A DNA stretch of 64,000 bases. Origin: an uncultured Sutterella sp. (lineage in GTDB: Bacteria; Pseudomonadota; Gammaproteobacteria; Burkholderiales; Burkholderiaceae_F). The position numbers and the translations under genes were made by a program. The notes under the pieces are model-generated. The model saw only the letters and a list, made by a program, of their open reading frames with translations. It did not search any database and was not told the origin of the DNA. The stretch is taken from NCBI GenBank assembly GCA_949287305.1, contig CASEFX010000034.1, positions 248,001-312,000 of the forward strand, read 5' to 3'. Below are positions 44,815 through 54,700 of the stretch, in pieces; within the stretch, counting starts at the first letter, position 1; each line of letters opens with the position of its first letter.

Positions 44815-45789
44815 ATGCCCGTCGTACCGTCCGACTACCGGGCGCCTTCCTGGTGCCCGGGTTCGCATCTGCAGACCTGTCTGCCCGCCAAGCTTTCGAA
44901 GCGCCCCGAAGTGGAGTACCGCGTCGAGCACGTGGAACTCCCCGACGGGGACTTCATGATCTGGCACTGGGCCAAGCCCGAGCCCGCGGACCCGAAGGCC
45001 CCCGTGCTCGTGCACTTTCACGGCCTCGAGGGAAGTTCGCACAGCCACTACGCGCTCGCGCTCATGCACGAGACCGCCAAACGGGGCTGGCGGGGCGTGG
45101 TCGCGCATTTCCGCACCTGCGGGGGCGAACTCAACCGTCTGCCGCGCGCCTATTTTGCGGGCGACACGGCGGACAATTCCTGGGTGCTCAAGACCGTGCA
45201 CGCCCGCTTTCCCGATGCGCCCCTCTATGCGGTGGGGGTGAGTCTCGGCGCCAATCAGCTCGCCAAGACCATGGGCGACATGGGCGAAGACCTCTCCTTC
45301 ATCACCGCGGCGGCGGCCGTGGGCGGTCCGGTCGACCTTGTGGCGGGAAGCGAGCGCATCGACAAGGGCGTGAATACCCTCTACGCCGACATGTTTCTCT
45401 CGACCCTGAAGCCCAAGCTCGAGAAAAAGTGCGAGCGCTGGCCGGGGCTTGTCGACCCCGAGAGGCTCGCCGCCTGCAAGACCTTCTTTGACTTCGACGA
45501 CCTCTACACGGCGCCCGTGCACGGCTTTCGCTCGGCGATGGACTACTACGTGAAGTGTTCCGCGAAGCCTTCGCTTCCGGGCGTGCGGCAGCCCCTTTTG
45601 CTGCTGAACGCCAAGAACGATCCCTTCTTTTCGGGCTGGGCCCTGCCGCGCGAAGACGAAGTGAGCCGCTTCGTCACCTGCGACTATCCGGAGGAGGGCG
45701 GACACATCGGATTTCCGACGGGACGCTTCCCGGGCGAACTTTCCTACCTTCCTCACCGTATAATGCGGTTTTTCGACACCGGCGGCTAA
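44815..45789 (+). CDS. YheT-like alpha/beta hydrolase
   Basis: A 324-aa cytoplasmic hydrolase of the YheT/ABHD1-3 group. The oxyanion strand LVHFHGLEGSSHSHYA is near residue 65. The nucleophile elbow GVSLGANQL (Ser near 143) and family-specific WRGVVAHFRTCGGELNRLPRAYFAGDT are present. An acid residue is likely in LNAKNDPFF and the histidine in EEGGHIGF. Substrates of the bacterial group are unproven; esters or phospholipids are likely. It follows glnE by 40 bases on the same strand. Confidence 0.92.
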   Translation: MPVVPSDYRAPSWCPGSHLQTCLPAKLSKRPEVEYRVEHVELPDGDFMIWHWAKPEPADPKAPVLVHFHGLEGSSHSHYALALMHETAKRGWRGVVAHFRTCGGELNRLPRAYFAGDTADNSWVLKTVHARFPDAPLYAVGVSLGANQLAKTMGDMGEDLSFITAAAAVGGPVDLVAGSERIDKGVNTLYADMFLSTLKPKLEKKCERWPGLVDPERLAACKTFFDFDDLYTAPVHGFRSAMDYYVKCSAKPSLPGVRQPLLLLNAKNDPFFSGWALPREDEVSRFVTCDYPEEGGHIGFPTGRFPGELSYLPHRIMRFFDTGG

Positions 45790-45871
45790 ACCGTCCGCGT
45801 CCGGTGTTTGTCCCCAACCCCGTCACCGCCCCGGCTGACTGCGCCGGCGTGCGGCTTGAGAGGAGTTCAAC

Positions 45872-46438
45872 ATGTCCGGTCTTCACGGAAAGCGCTGCGG
45901 ACTCGCCGCGCTCGTACTTTTCATTCTCACCATTCCCGTCGGCAACTGGGTCGTCCTCAACGTCGGCACGACCTGCTACCCCGACGGTCCCTGCGTGATC
46001 CCGGTGTGGCCGGGCCTCATGTCGCCCTCGGCCGTGCTGCTCGCGGGCCTCGCGCTCGTGCTTCGCGACGCCGTGCAGTCGCTCCTCGGGAACCGCGCGA
46101 CCATTGCCGCGATTCTCTGCGGCACGCTTCTTTCGGGCCTTCTCTCGGACCCCGCCGTCGTGATCGGTTCGGCCGCGGCCTTCCTCTTTTCGGAATTGGC
46201 CGACTTCCTCGTCTACACGCCGCTTCGCCGTCGTTATCCGAGCTCGGCCATTCTCGTCTCGGGTCTCGTGGGCTCGATCGTCGACAGCTGCATCTTCCTG
46301 CAGCTCGCCTTCGGGTCGCTCGAATTCGTGACCGGACAGGTCGTGGGCAAGTTCTGGATGAGTCTCGCCGCCGCGGCGCTTCTCTATCTCTGGCGCCGCC
46401 GCCGTGCGGCGCACGCCGAAGGCGGCGCCTTCGCCTGA
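45872..46438 (+). CDS. VUT-family transporter, probable queuosine-precursor uptake (YhhQ-like)
   Basis: A 188-aa membrane protein with about five to six helices. The VUT family signature is visible: PAVVIGSAAAFLFSELADFLVYTPLRRRYPSSAILVSGLVGSIVDSCIFLQLAFG. Characterised members import preQ0/preQ1 or queuine for tRNA queuosine synthesis. GAGAGGAG precedes the ATG. I looked for a preQ1 riboswitch in the 82-base upstream gap and saw none. Its role fits with the other tRNA-modification genes in the window, but its substrate is inferred. Confidence 0.82.
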   Translation: MSGLHGKRCGLAALVLFILTIPVGNWVVLNVGTTCYPDGPCVIPVWPGLMSPSAVLLAGLALVLRDAVQSLLGNRATIAAILCGTLLSGLLSDPAVVIGSAAAFLFSELADFLVYTPLRRRYPSSAILVSGLVGSIVDSCIFLQLAFGSLEFVTGQVVGKFWMSLAAAALLYLWRRRRAAHAEGGAFA

Positions 46439-46459
46439 GGTTCGCATAGAAAGCTTTCG

Positions 46460-46492
46460 ACCCGAGCGTCTTCCGAGGCGCCCGGGTTTTCT
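46460..46492 (+). terminator. Terminator of the VUT-family gene
   Basis: ACCCG (46460-46464) pairs with CGGGT (46483-46487) over an imperfect inner GC stem, followed by TTTTCTTAT. Confidence 0.65.
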
Positions 46493-46567
46493 TATGCCCG
46501 ACGGCAATGTCGCCTTAAGTTTCGCCCGTCAGAATGAGGACACACGATTGATTTGGAGTCTCCTTTC

Positions 46568-47566
46568 ATGACCAACCGCGAGCGCACCGCCCTTCTTCTT
46601 CTCAACACGGGTTCGCCCGACGCGCCGGAAGCTTCGGCCGTCCGGCGCTATCTCGCGGAATTTTTGAGCGACGAGCGCGTGATCGAACTCCCGAAGTGGA
46701 AGTGGTGGCCGATTCTTCACGGCATCATTCTGCGCGTGCGTCCGGCGAAGTCGGCCGAGCGCTACCGCGGAGTCTGGACGGAAGAAGGCTCGCCCCTTCT
46801 CGTTCACACGAAGTCGATCGCCGAAAAGCTCGGACGCCGTCTCGAGGGCGAAGGGATTTCCGTTCACTGGGCCTCCTGCTACGGCAACCCCTCGATTCCT
46901 TCCGTTCTCGCGGATCTTGAGAAGACGGGGGTCGAACGCCTCGTCGTCCTGCCGCTTTTCCCGCAGTATGCGCCGCAGACGACGGCCTCGGCCTTCGACG
47001 CGGTCTTTCGCCACCTCATGACGCGGCGCAGCCAGCCGGCCCTTACGACCGTCCGAGAGTACGGAACGCATCCCGACTACATCGAGGCGCTCGCGCGCCG
47101 GATCGAAGCGCACTGGGAGAAGACGGGGCGCCCCTTTGCGGAGGGCGGAAAGCTCCTCATGAGTTTTCACGGACTGCCGAAGTCCTGCATTGCGAAGGGC
47201 GACCGCTACGAAGAGGACTGCCGCAAAACGGCGGCGCTTTTGGCCGAGCGCCTCGGACTCAAGGAGGACGAGTGGTTGCTCGCCTTTCAGTCGCGCTTCG
47301 GGAAGGAAGAGTGGCTTACGCCCTATACGGAGCCCACGCTTCGCGAACTCGGGAAGGCGGGCCTCCCCCGAGTCGACGTCGTCTGCCCGGGCTTCGCTTC
47401 GGACTGTCTCGAAACGATCGAGGAAATCAACGACGAAGCGCGCCGCGCCTTTGAGGAGAGCGCCGCAAACGGGCGCTTCGAATACATCGAAGCCCTGAAC
47501 GACAGCGACGACGCCGTGGCGCTCTACGCCCGTCTCACGCTTGAAGCCCTCGGGCGCAAGGCTTGA
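46568..47566 (+). CDS. hemH: Ferrochelatase HemH
   Basis: A 332-aa enzyme that inserts Fe2+ into protoporphyrin IX, the last step of protohaem synthesis. It opens with LLLLNTGSPDAP, the family's LLvNLGTPd-like strand. The active-site histidine is in MSFHGLPKSC (near 205) and the metal-site glutamate region in CPGFASDCLETIEEI (near 280). The ATG at 46568 has GGAG nine bases upstream; an in-frame TTG at 46553 overlaps that site. The stop codon overlaps the -35 box of the grpE heat-shock promoter, so haem and heat-shock control meet here. Confidence 0.96.
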   Translation: MTNRERTALLLLNTGSPDAPEASAVRRYLAEFLSDERVIELPKWKWWPILHGIILRVRPAKSAERYRGVWTEEGSPLLVHTKSIAEKLGRRLEGEGISVHWASCYGNPSIPSVLADLEKTGVERLVVLPLFPQYAPQTTASAFDAVFRHLMTRRSQPALTTVREYGTHPDYIEALARRIEAHWEKTGRPFAEGGKLLMSFHGLPKSCIAKGDRYEEDCRKTAALLAERLGLKEDEWLLAFQSRFGKEEWLTPYTEPTLRELGKAGLPRVDVVCPGFASDCLETIEEINDEARRAFEESAANGRFEYIEALNDSDDAVALYARLTLEALGRKA

Positions 47567-47590
47567 AAAAAGAGGGCATCGTCCCCATAT
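47562..47590 (+). promoter_or_regulatory. Sigma32 (RpoH) heat-shock promoter of grpE
   Basis: CTTGAAA (47562-47568) and CCCCATAT (47583-47590) are separated by 14 bases. This equals the E. coli RpoH consensus. The -35 element lies across the hemH stop codon. Confidence 0.9.
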
Positions 47591-47634
47591 AAAAGGCATC
47601 ACAGGTACTACCCCCATTCATTCGGGAAATTGTC

Positions 47635-48231
47635 ATGACGGAACAGGAAGAAAAGAAGACGCAGGAAGCCTGCGCCGCCGAGAAGGAAGAAACCCCCGCG
47701 GGCGAATGCGGTTGCAACGCGGAAACGTGCGCCGAAGAACCCAAGGAAGAAAAGAAGGCCCTCTCGGTCGAAGAGCTTCAGACGGCTCTGCAGCTCGCCG
47801 AAGCGAAGGTGCTCGAGCACTATGACCTCTACGTGCGCGCGATGGCGGAACTCGAAAACACCCGCCGCCGTTCGAACGAAGAAGTGCAGAAGGCCCGCAA
47901 GTACGGGATCGAAAAGTTTGCGGAAAACCTTCTCCCCGTCGTCGACAGTCTCGAAAAGGCCCTCGAACTCACGAAGGAGGACGAACAGAATCCGCTTCGC
48001 GAAGGGATGGCCGCCACCTACCGTCAGCTCACGCACGCGCTCGAAGTGTCGGGCATGAAGGAAATCAATCCGAAGGGCGAAGTCTTCGACCCACATCACC
48101 ATCAGGCGATCGCCATGGTGCCCGCGACCGAAGAGATCAAGGCCGGTTGCGTCGTGGAAGTCTTCCAGCGCGGCTGGCTCATCAACGAACGCGTTCTGCG
48201 TCCCGCCATGGTGAGCGTGGCGCAGGGTTAA
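47635..48231 (+). CDS. grpE: Nucleotide exchange factor GrpE
   Basis: A 198-aa co-chaperone that releases ADP from DnaK. An acidic, cysteine-containing N-terminal stretch (about 1-55, including EECGCNAETC-like spacing) is followed by the long dimeric helix (ELQTALQLAEAKVLEHYDLYVRAMAELENTRRRS) and the C-terminal beta domain with the conserved FDPHHHQAIA. Three Cys in the disordered N-terminus are unusual. Length is normal. grpE-dnaK-dnaJ follow in order, but each is separated by a terminator and at least dnaK has its own promoter. Confidence 0.97.
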   Translation: MTEQEEKKTQEACAAEKEETPAGECGCNAETCAEEPKEEKKALSVEELQTALQLAEAKVLEHYDLYVRAMAELENTRRRSNEEVQKARKYGIEKFAENLLPVVDSLEKALELTKEDEQNPLREGMAATYRQLTHALEVSGMKEINPKGEVFDPHHHQAIAMVPATEEIKAGCVVEVFQRGWLINERVLRPAMVSVAQG

Positions 48232-48251
48232 GAAACCGCCGAATAAGACCG

Positions 48252-48284
48252 AAAGCCCCGATTCCGCAAGGAATTCGGGGCTTT
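48252..48284 (+). terminator. Terminator of grpE
   Basis: AAAGCCCCGA-TTCC and GGAA-TTCGGGGCTTT pair around GCAA with one bulged base, then TTTC. Confidence 0.85.
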
Positions 48285-48319
48285 CTGCTGTTTCGCGCAA
48301 GAAAATTTTCCCCTCGGAA

Positions 48320-48347
48320 CTTGAAAAATCCGGGGCTGTCCCCATAT
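48320..48347 (+). promoter_or_regulatory. Sigma32 (RpoH) heat-shock promoter of dnaK
   Basis: CTTGAAA (48320-48326) and CCCCATAT (48340-48347), spacer 13. Both boxes are identical to those of grpE. The leader to the ATG is about 100 bases. Confidence 0.9.
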
Positions 48348-48456
48348 GGGGATTAAAGGCGAAGAAAATCCTTCGCAGACGATTTCTATTTCTCATACGC
48401 GCCTGCGGGTCCGTCGCTATCGATCCGCAAGAGCGCCCACAAGAGGTTTTACAGAA

Positions 48457-50373
48457 ATGGCAAAGATTATCGGCATTGACCTTGGTACGACGAACTCCGC
48501 CGTCGCCGTGATGGAAGGCGAGAACGTCAAGGTTATCGAAAACAGCGAAGGCGCCCGCACGACGCCGTCGATCATCGCTTACATGGACAACGGCGAGATC
48601 CTCGTCGGCGCCCCCGCCAAGCGTCAGGCCGTCACCAACCCGAAGAACACGCTCTTCGCGGTGAAGCGCCTGATCGGCCGTCGCTTCGACGACCGTGAAG
48701 TGCAGAAGGACATCGGCCTCATGCCCTTCAAGATCACGCGCGCCGACAACGGCGACGCCTGGGTCGAAGTGCAGGACGGCAAGAAGCTCGCTCCGCAGCA
48801 GGTGAGCGCGGAAGTGCTCCGCAAGATGAAGAAGACCGCCGAAGACTACCTCGGCGAACCGGTCACGGAAGCCGTGATCACGGTCCCGGCCTACTTCAAC
48901 GACAGCCAGCGTCAGGCCACGAAGGACGCCGGCCGCATCGCCGGTCTCGAAGTGAAGCGCATCATCAACGAACCGACCGCCGCGGCTCTGGCCTTCGGTC
49001 TTGACAAGGGCGGCAAGGGCGACCGCAAGATCGCCGTCTACGACTTGGGCGGCGGCACGTTCGACATTTCGATCATCGACCTCGCGAACGTCGACGGCGA
49101 CAAGCAGTTTGAAGTGCTCTCCACGAACGGCGACACGTTCCTGGGCGGCGAAGACTTCGACCAGCGCCTCGTTGACTACATCATCGGCGAATTCCGCAAG
49201 GACACGGGCGTCGACCTCTCGAAGGACATCCTCGCTCTGCAGCGTCTGAAGGACGCCGCCGAAAAGGCCAAGATCGAACTCTCGAGCCGTCAGGAAACGG
49301 AAATCAACCTTCCGTACATCACGGCCGACGCCACGGGTCCGAAGCACCTGAACCTCAACATCACGCGCGCCAAGTTTGAAGGCCTCGTCGAAGATCTGGT
49401 TCAGCGCACGATCGAACCGTGCCGCAAGGCTCTCGCCGACGCGGGCGCCTCGACGTCCGACATCACCGACGTGATCCTCGTGGGCGGTCAGTCCCGCATG
49501 CCGCGCGTGCAGGAAGTCGTCCGCGAATTCTTCGGTCGTGAACCGCGCAAGGACGTCAACCCCGACGAAGCCGTCGCCATCGGCGCCGCCGTCCAGGGTT
49601 CGGTCCTTACGGGCGAACGCCACGACGTGCTGCTCCTTGACGTGACGCCGTTGACGCTCGGCATTGAAACGCTCGGCGGCGTAATGACCGCGATGATCAA
49701 GCGCAACACCACGATCCCGACCAAGCACAGCCAGGTCTTCTCGACGGCCGAAGACAATCAGCCCGCCGTGACCATCAAGGTCTACCAGGGCGAACGCGAA
49801 ATGGCCGCCTCGAACAAGCTCCTCGGCGAATTCAACCTCGAAGGGATTCCGCCTGCCCGCCGCGGCGTGCCGCAGATTGAAGTGACGTTCGACATCGACG
49901 CCAACGGCATTCTGCACGTGGCCGCCAAGGACAAGGCCACCGGCAAGGAAAACACGATCACCATCAAGGCGAGCTCGGGTCTTTCCGAAGAGGAAATCGA
50001 ACGCATGGTGCAGGACGCCGAAGCGAACAAGGAAGAGGATCACCGCCGCTTCGAACTCGCTCAGGCCCGCAACACGGCTGACGCCGCCGTGAGCCAGGTT
50101 CAGAAGACCCTGAAGGACTACGGCGACAAGATCGAAGCCGCCGACCGCATGGCCTGTGAAGACGCGATCAAGGTCGTGGAAGAAAAGGTCAAGGGCGAAG
50201 ACAAGGCTGCGATCGAACAGGCCGTCGAACGTCTGATGGAAGCCGCTCAGAAGATCGGCGAAAAAATGAACGCCGCCGCCAAGGACGCCGCCCCGCAGGG
50301 CGAAGCCCAGCAGGGTGCGAAGAAGGCCGATGACGACGTCGTGGACGCCGACTTCACGGACGTGAAGAAGTAA
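48457..50373 (+). CDS. dnaK: Chaperone DnaK (Hsp70)
   Basis: A 638-aa ATP-driven chaperone. The phosphate-1 loop [14 protein letters not shown] starts at residue 5, phosphate-2 [14 protein letters not shown] is near 195, and the adenosine loop [22 protein letters not shown] near 340. The substrate-binding domain (about 390-505) contains [29 protein letters not shown]. The C-terminal lid ends in an acidic [13 protein letters not shown] tail, close to the usual EEVKDKK-type end. I take the ATG at 48457; a frame open from 48346 would begin at the heat-shock promoter itself. Confidence 0.99.
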   Translation: MAKIIGIDLGTTNSAVAVMEGENVKVIENSEGARTTPSIIAYMDNGEILVGAPAKRQAVTNPKNTLFAVKRLIGRRFDDREVQKDIGLMPFKITRADNGDAWVEVQDGKKLAPQQVSAEVLRKMKKTAEDYLGEPVTEAVITVPAYFNDSQRQATKDAGRIAGLEVKRIINEPTAAALAFGLDKGGKGDRKIAVYDLGGGTFDISIIDLANVDGDKQFEVLSTNGDTFLGGEDFDQRLVDYIIGEFRKDTGVDLSKDILALQRLKDAAEKAKIELSSRQETEINLPYITADATGPKHLNLNITRAKFEGLVEDLVQRTIEPCRKALADAGASTSDITDVILVGGQSRMPRVQEVVREFFGREPRKDVNPDEAVAIGAAVQGSVLTGERHDVLLLDVTPLTLGIETLGGVMTAMIKRNTTIPTKHSQVFSTAEDNQPAVTIKVYQGEREMAASNKLLGEFNLEGIPPARRGVPQIEVTFDIDANGILHVAAKDKATGKENTITIKASSGLSEEEIERMVQDAEANKEEDHRRFELAQARNTADAAVSQVQKTLKDYGDKIEAADRMACEDAIKVVEEKVKGEDKAAIEQAVERLMEAAQKIGEKMNAAAKDAAPQGEAQQGAKKADDDVVDADFTDVKK

Positions 50374-50397
50374 TCGGTTCTTCCGAAAGCCACACCC

Positions 50398-50446
50398 AGA
50401 AGGGTCGGTCGCGCAGACATGCCGACCGACCCTTCTTGAGTTTTTC
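50398..50446 (+). terminator. Terminator of dnaK
   Basis: A perfect 14-bp stem (50398-50411 with 50423-50436) with an 11-base loop, then TGAGTTTTT. Confidence 0.85.
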
Positions 50447-50460
50447 AACAGGACACGAAG

Positions 50461-50477
50461 CGCGCCCCAAAGGGGCG
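50461..50477 (+). promoter_or_regulatory. GC hairpin just upstream of the dnaJ ribosome site
   Basis: GCGCCCC-AAA-GGGGCGC, a perfect 7-bp stem with a 3-base loop, ends 18 bases before the ATG and abuts the GGGAG element. Confidence 0.5.
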
Positions 50478-50495
50478 CCGGGAGCAAGGTAGAAG

Positions 50496-51650
50496 ATGCC
50501 GGATCAGGATTACTACGAGGTACTCGGCGTATCCAAAACCGCCACGCAGGACGAAATCAAAAAGGCGTACCGGCGTCTGGCGATGAAGTATCACCCCGAC
50601 CGCAATCAGGGCGACAAGACGGCCGAAGAAAAGTTCAAGGCCGTGGGCGAAGCCTACTCGGTCTTGTCGGACGAACAAAAGCGCGCGGCCTATGACCGCT
50701 ACGGCAAGGCGGGCGTGGATCCGAGCGCCGCGGGCGCGGGCGGCTTCGGCGGTTTCGGCGGCTTCGGCAACATGGGCGGGGCCGACATCAACGACTTCGC
50801 CGACATCTTCAGCGACTTCTTCGGCGGCGGCCGCCGCCGCGAAGCGGGCCCGCGGGGTCCGCGCGCCTACGCCGGCAACGACCTGAGCTATCAGATGGAA
50901 ATCTCGCTCGAAGACGCCGCGAAGGGGAAGACCCTTAACATCCGCATTCCCGCGTGGGAGACCTGCAAGGACTGCCACGGTTCGGGCTGCCGTCCGGGTA
51001 CGGGCCGCAAGGCCTGTCCGACCTGTCACGGCACGGGTACGGTGCGCATGAGCAACGGGCTCTTCCACATCCAGCAGGAATGCCCGGACTGCCACGGCGA
51101 AGGCCAGGTCATCGCGGATCCCTGCCCCTCCTGCAAGGGCTCGGGCCGCATCCGCACGACCGCGACGGTCGAAGTCAAGATCCCGGCCGGGATCAACGAC
51201 GGCCAGCGCGTTCGTCTCGCGGGCCGGGGCGAGCCCGGCATCAACGGCGGTCCCGCGGGCGACCTCTACGTGGAAATTTGCCTGAAGCCGCACGAGATCT
51301 TCTCGCGCGACGGCGACGACCTCCATGCGGAACTCCCGATCTCGTTCGTGACGGCCGCCTTGGGCGGCACGGTCGAAGTGCCGACGCTCGACGGCAAGAC
51401 CCAGGTGACGATCCCCGAAGGAACGCAAAACGGCAAGACCTTCCGTCTGCGCGACAAGGGCGTCGTGAACGTGCGCACGAAGGAGCCGGGCGACCTGTTC
51501 CTGCATGTGCAGATCGAAACGCCGGTGAACCTCTCGTCGAAGCAAAAGCAGCTTCTTCGCGACTTCGAGGCGTCGCTCAAGGACGGCGGCAACAAGCACA
51601 ACCCGAAGACGCAGTCCTTCTTTGACCGCATGAAGAGTTTCTTCGGTTAA
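50496..51650 (+). CDS. dnaJ: Co-chaperone DnaJ (Hsp40, type I)
   Basis: A 384-aa protein that delivers clients to DnaK and stimulates its ATPase. The J-domain (1-70) has the HPD motif ([11 protein letters not shown]). A Gly/Phe-rich linker (about 78-112) follows, then four zinc repeats CxxCxGxG ([32 protein letters not shown]) near 150-220. The C-terminal beta domains complete a type I DnaJ. Length is normal. A strong terminator after dnaK means it needs read-through or a promoter I could not identify in the 122-base gap. Confidence 0.98.
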   Translation: MPDQDYYEVLGVSKTATQDEIKKAYRRLAMKYHPDRNQGDKTAEEKFKAVGEAYSVLSDEQKRAAYDRYGKAGVDPSAAGAGGFGGFGGFGNMGGADINDFADIFSDFFGGGRRREAGPRGPRAYAGNDLSYQMEISLEDAAKGKTLNIRIPAWETCKDCHGSGCRPGTGRKACPTCHGTGTVRMSNGLFHIQQECPDCHGEGQVIADPCPSCKGSGRIRTTATVEVKIPAGINDGQRVRLAGRGEPGINGGPAGDLYVEICLKPHEIFSRDGDDLHAELPISFVTAALGGTVEVPTLDGKTQVTIPEGTQNGKTFRLRDKGVVNVRTKEPGDLFLHVQIETPVNLSSKQKQLLRDFEASLKDGGNKHNPKTQSFFDRMKSFFG

Positions 51651-51674
51651 GAAACGTCGGAATACGCTCTTCCA

Positions 51675-51716
51675 AAACGAATGCCCGAGGCGCGCGAGCG
51701 CCCCGGGCATCGTTTT
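51675..51716. terminator. Bidirectional terminator between dnaJ and the RND pump
   Basis: AAAACG-A-ATGCCCG-A-GGCGC pairs with GCGCC-C-CGGGCAT-CGTTTT around a GCGA loop. Confidence 0.88.
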
Positions 51717-51733
51717 CTCCAGAACCTGGAAAA

Positions 51734-54700
51734 TCAGCGCTTACGCTTCGTGCGCGAAGCGAACCACGTGAAGAAGACCGGAACGAAAATCGTCGAAATG
51801 AAGGTCGCGGCGAGCATCCCGCCGAAGACGCCCGTACCCATCGAGTGACGCGCCGCGGCACCCGCACCCGTCGCGAGGATGAGCGGGACGACGCCGAGCA
51901 CGAAGGCGAGCGACGTCATCAGAATCGGACGGAAGCGAAGGCCCGCGGCCTCGATGGCGGCCGTAAAGGGACCCTTGCCTTCCTCGAGCTTCTGGGCGGC
52001 CACTTCCACGATCAGAATGGCGTTTTTCGCGGTGAGGCCCACGAGCACCATGAGGCCGATCTGGAAGTAGATGTCGTTGGGGGTCCCGCGGATCCAGATC
52101 GCGCACATGGCGCCCAAGACGGCGTAGGGAACGGCGAGGACGACCGCGATCGGCAGCGACCAGCGTTCATAGAGCGCAGCGAGGATGAGGAACATCATCA
52201 GGATCCCGAAGCCGAAGGCCGTCGCGGAGCTCGAGCCGATCCGCTTTTCGTGATAGGCCTGACCGGTCCACTCGATCGTGTAGCCTTCGGGGAGAACCGC
52301 CGCGCCCACTTCTTCGGCGATGCGGATGGCGTCGCCCGAGGAGACGCCCTGGGCGGCCGCGCCCATGAACTGGGCGGCGAGGTAGCCGTTCATGCGCGCG
52401 AGCGTGTCGGCGCCCGAAATGCGCTCGTAGGAGATGAGGCTCGAAATCGGGATCATCTCGCCCGAGGAACTGCGCACGTACCCGCGTCCGAGGTCTTCGG
52501 GGGTGGCGCGCGTGTCGGCCTTGGCCTGCATGACGACGCGGTAGATCTTCCCGTTGCGGGTGAAGTCGTTGATGTAGGAACTCCCCATCAGGGCCGAAAT
52601 CGTGTCGTAGACCTCGTCGACGGAGACGCCCAAGGCGATCGCCTTGGCTTCGTCGACCGAGAGGACGAGCTGCGGACTGTCGGCGCGAAGGAAGCTTCTG
52701 AGACTCGTGAGTTCCGGACGTTCTGCGAGCGCGTCGAGATAGACGTCCATCACTTCCTGCAGCACGAGCGGATTGTCGTTGCCGCGCGAGAGCACGTAGC
52801 CGGAGAACCCGTTCGTCGCGCCGAGGCCCGGAATGGCGCCCGGCGTCGTCGCGACGCCGCGCACGTCGGGGTGCGAGGCGAGAAGCTTCGTGAATTCCTT
52901 CTGCACGTCGGAGGCGGAGGTCGTGCGGTCGTCCCAGTGCTTCAACTGCGTGATGAAGGTCGCGGCGTTGGCGCGCTGGTCGCTCGAGAGGGTGTCAAAG
53001 CCCACCATCGTCACGACGCTTCGGACGGCCTCGTTTGCACGGACCTTCTGATAGAGCTCGTCGACCACCTTTTCCGTTCTCGGGAAGGCCGCGCCTTCGG
53101 GCAACTGCAGGGCCATGCGCACGATCCCCTGGTCTTCCGTCGGGATGAAGGAAGTGGGAATGCGTTGGATCATCTGCCAGGCGCCCGCCGTCACGAGGAC
53201 GAGGATCGCGGCCGTGACGACGCGGTGCTTGAGCGCGAGGCGCACGAGCTGCAAAAAGCGCATCGTGAGCGCCGCGAGTCCCTGATTGAACTTCGTAAAG
53301 AAGAAGTTGCGCTTCGCGTCGGCGTCGTGGGGCTTCAGAAAGATCGCGCAAAGCGCAGGCGTGAGCGTAAGCGCCACGAAGCCCGAGAGGATGACGGAGA
53401 CCGAGACCGTCACGGCGAACTGTCGGTAGAGTTCGCCCGCGATGCCGCCGAGGAAGGCGACGGGAATGAAGACGGAACTCAGGACGAGCACGATCGCGAC
53501 CAAGGCCCCCGAGACTTCCTTCATCGCCTTTTGCGAGGCTTCGTAGGGACCGAGTCCTTCGGTGCGCATGATGCGCTCGACGTTTTCAAGCACCACGATG
53601 GCGTCGTCCACGACGATGCCGATCGAAAGCGTCATGGCAAAGAGCGTGAGCGTGTTGAGCGAGAAGTCGAGAAGCCACAGCCCCGCCATCGTGCCGATGA
53701 GCGACACCGGGACGGCGATGATCGGGATGAGGGTCGCGCGCCAGCTCTGCAGAAAGACGAAGACGACGAGAAGCACGAGAAGGCCCGCTTCGGCGAGGGT
53801 TCGGTAGACCTCGGTGAGCGACGCTTCGACGAAGACCGTCGTGTCGTCGGTGATGAGGTGCGCGATCTTGCCCTTCGGATAGTGCGAGGCAAGCTCGTCG
53901 ACTTTGGCCTTGACGAGTTCCGCCGCGGCCACGGCGTTCGCGCCCGTCTGCAGATAGACGCCCACGTTCACGCCGGGAACGCCGTTGATGTCGACGCGGA
54001 ATTCGTAGGAGCGCTTCCCCACCTCGGTTGCGGCGACGTCGCGCAGGCGCACGATCCCGTTGGGGCCGTCGGCGCGCACGATCACGTTCGCGAACTGTTC
54101 GGGCGTGAGGAGCTGTCCGGGCGTGCGGACCGTATAGAAGAGCTGCTGCTCGGGGATCGTGGGCGCGACGCCCACGCGTCCGGCGGTGCGCTGCGCGTTT
54201 TGCGTCTGGATCGCGTTGTCGACGTCCTGCACGGTGACGCCGAGCGCGCCCATGCGGTCGGGGTCGAGCCAGATGCGCATGGCGGACTGGGCGTTGCCGA
54301 AGACGTTCACGTCGCCGATCCCGGGGATGCGCTTGAGTTCGTCGACGATGTTGAGGTTCGCGTAGTCGGCGATGTCGGTGACGCCGTAGGAGCCGTCGGG
54401 CGACCACATCGCCATCATGAGAAGCGTGTCGTTGTTGCGTTTTCGGACGCTCACGCCTTCGTCGCGCACGCGGTCGGGCAGACGCCGTTCGGCCGTTCGG
54501 ACGCGGTTGTTGATTTCGAGCATGGCGTCGTTCGCGTCGGTGCCGACGTCAAAGACGCACTGGATGCGGATGTCGCCGTTGCTTCGGATGCTCGAGGTGT
54601 AGTAGAGCAACCCTTCGATGCCCGAGAGCTGGTCTTCGATCGGCGCCGCCACGGTTCGCGCGATCGTCTGGGAGTCGGCCCCTTCGTAGGTGGTCGAAAT

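Noticed and set aside
45790-45871. Possible preQ1 riboswitch before the VUT-family transporter
   Set aside because: No preQ1-I, -II or -III core sequence could be recognised; the gap is GC-rich with only ordinary pairing.
50434-50470. Sigma32-like boxes (CTTGAG and CCCCAAA) before dnaJ
   Set aside because: The spacer is about 23 bases, too long for RpoH, and the second box is half of the GC hairpin.
41934-50487. Long reverse frames (about 960 residues each) opposite glnE and grpE-dnaK
   Set aside because: Mirror frames of well-supported genes; no domain signatures and composition typical of antisense translation.
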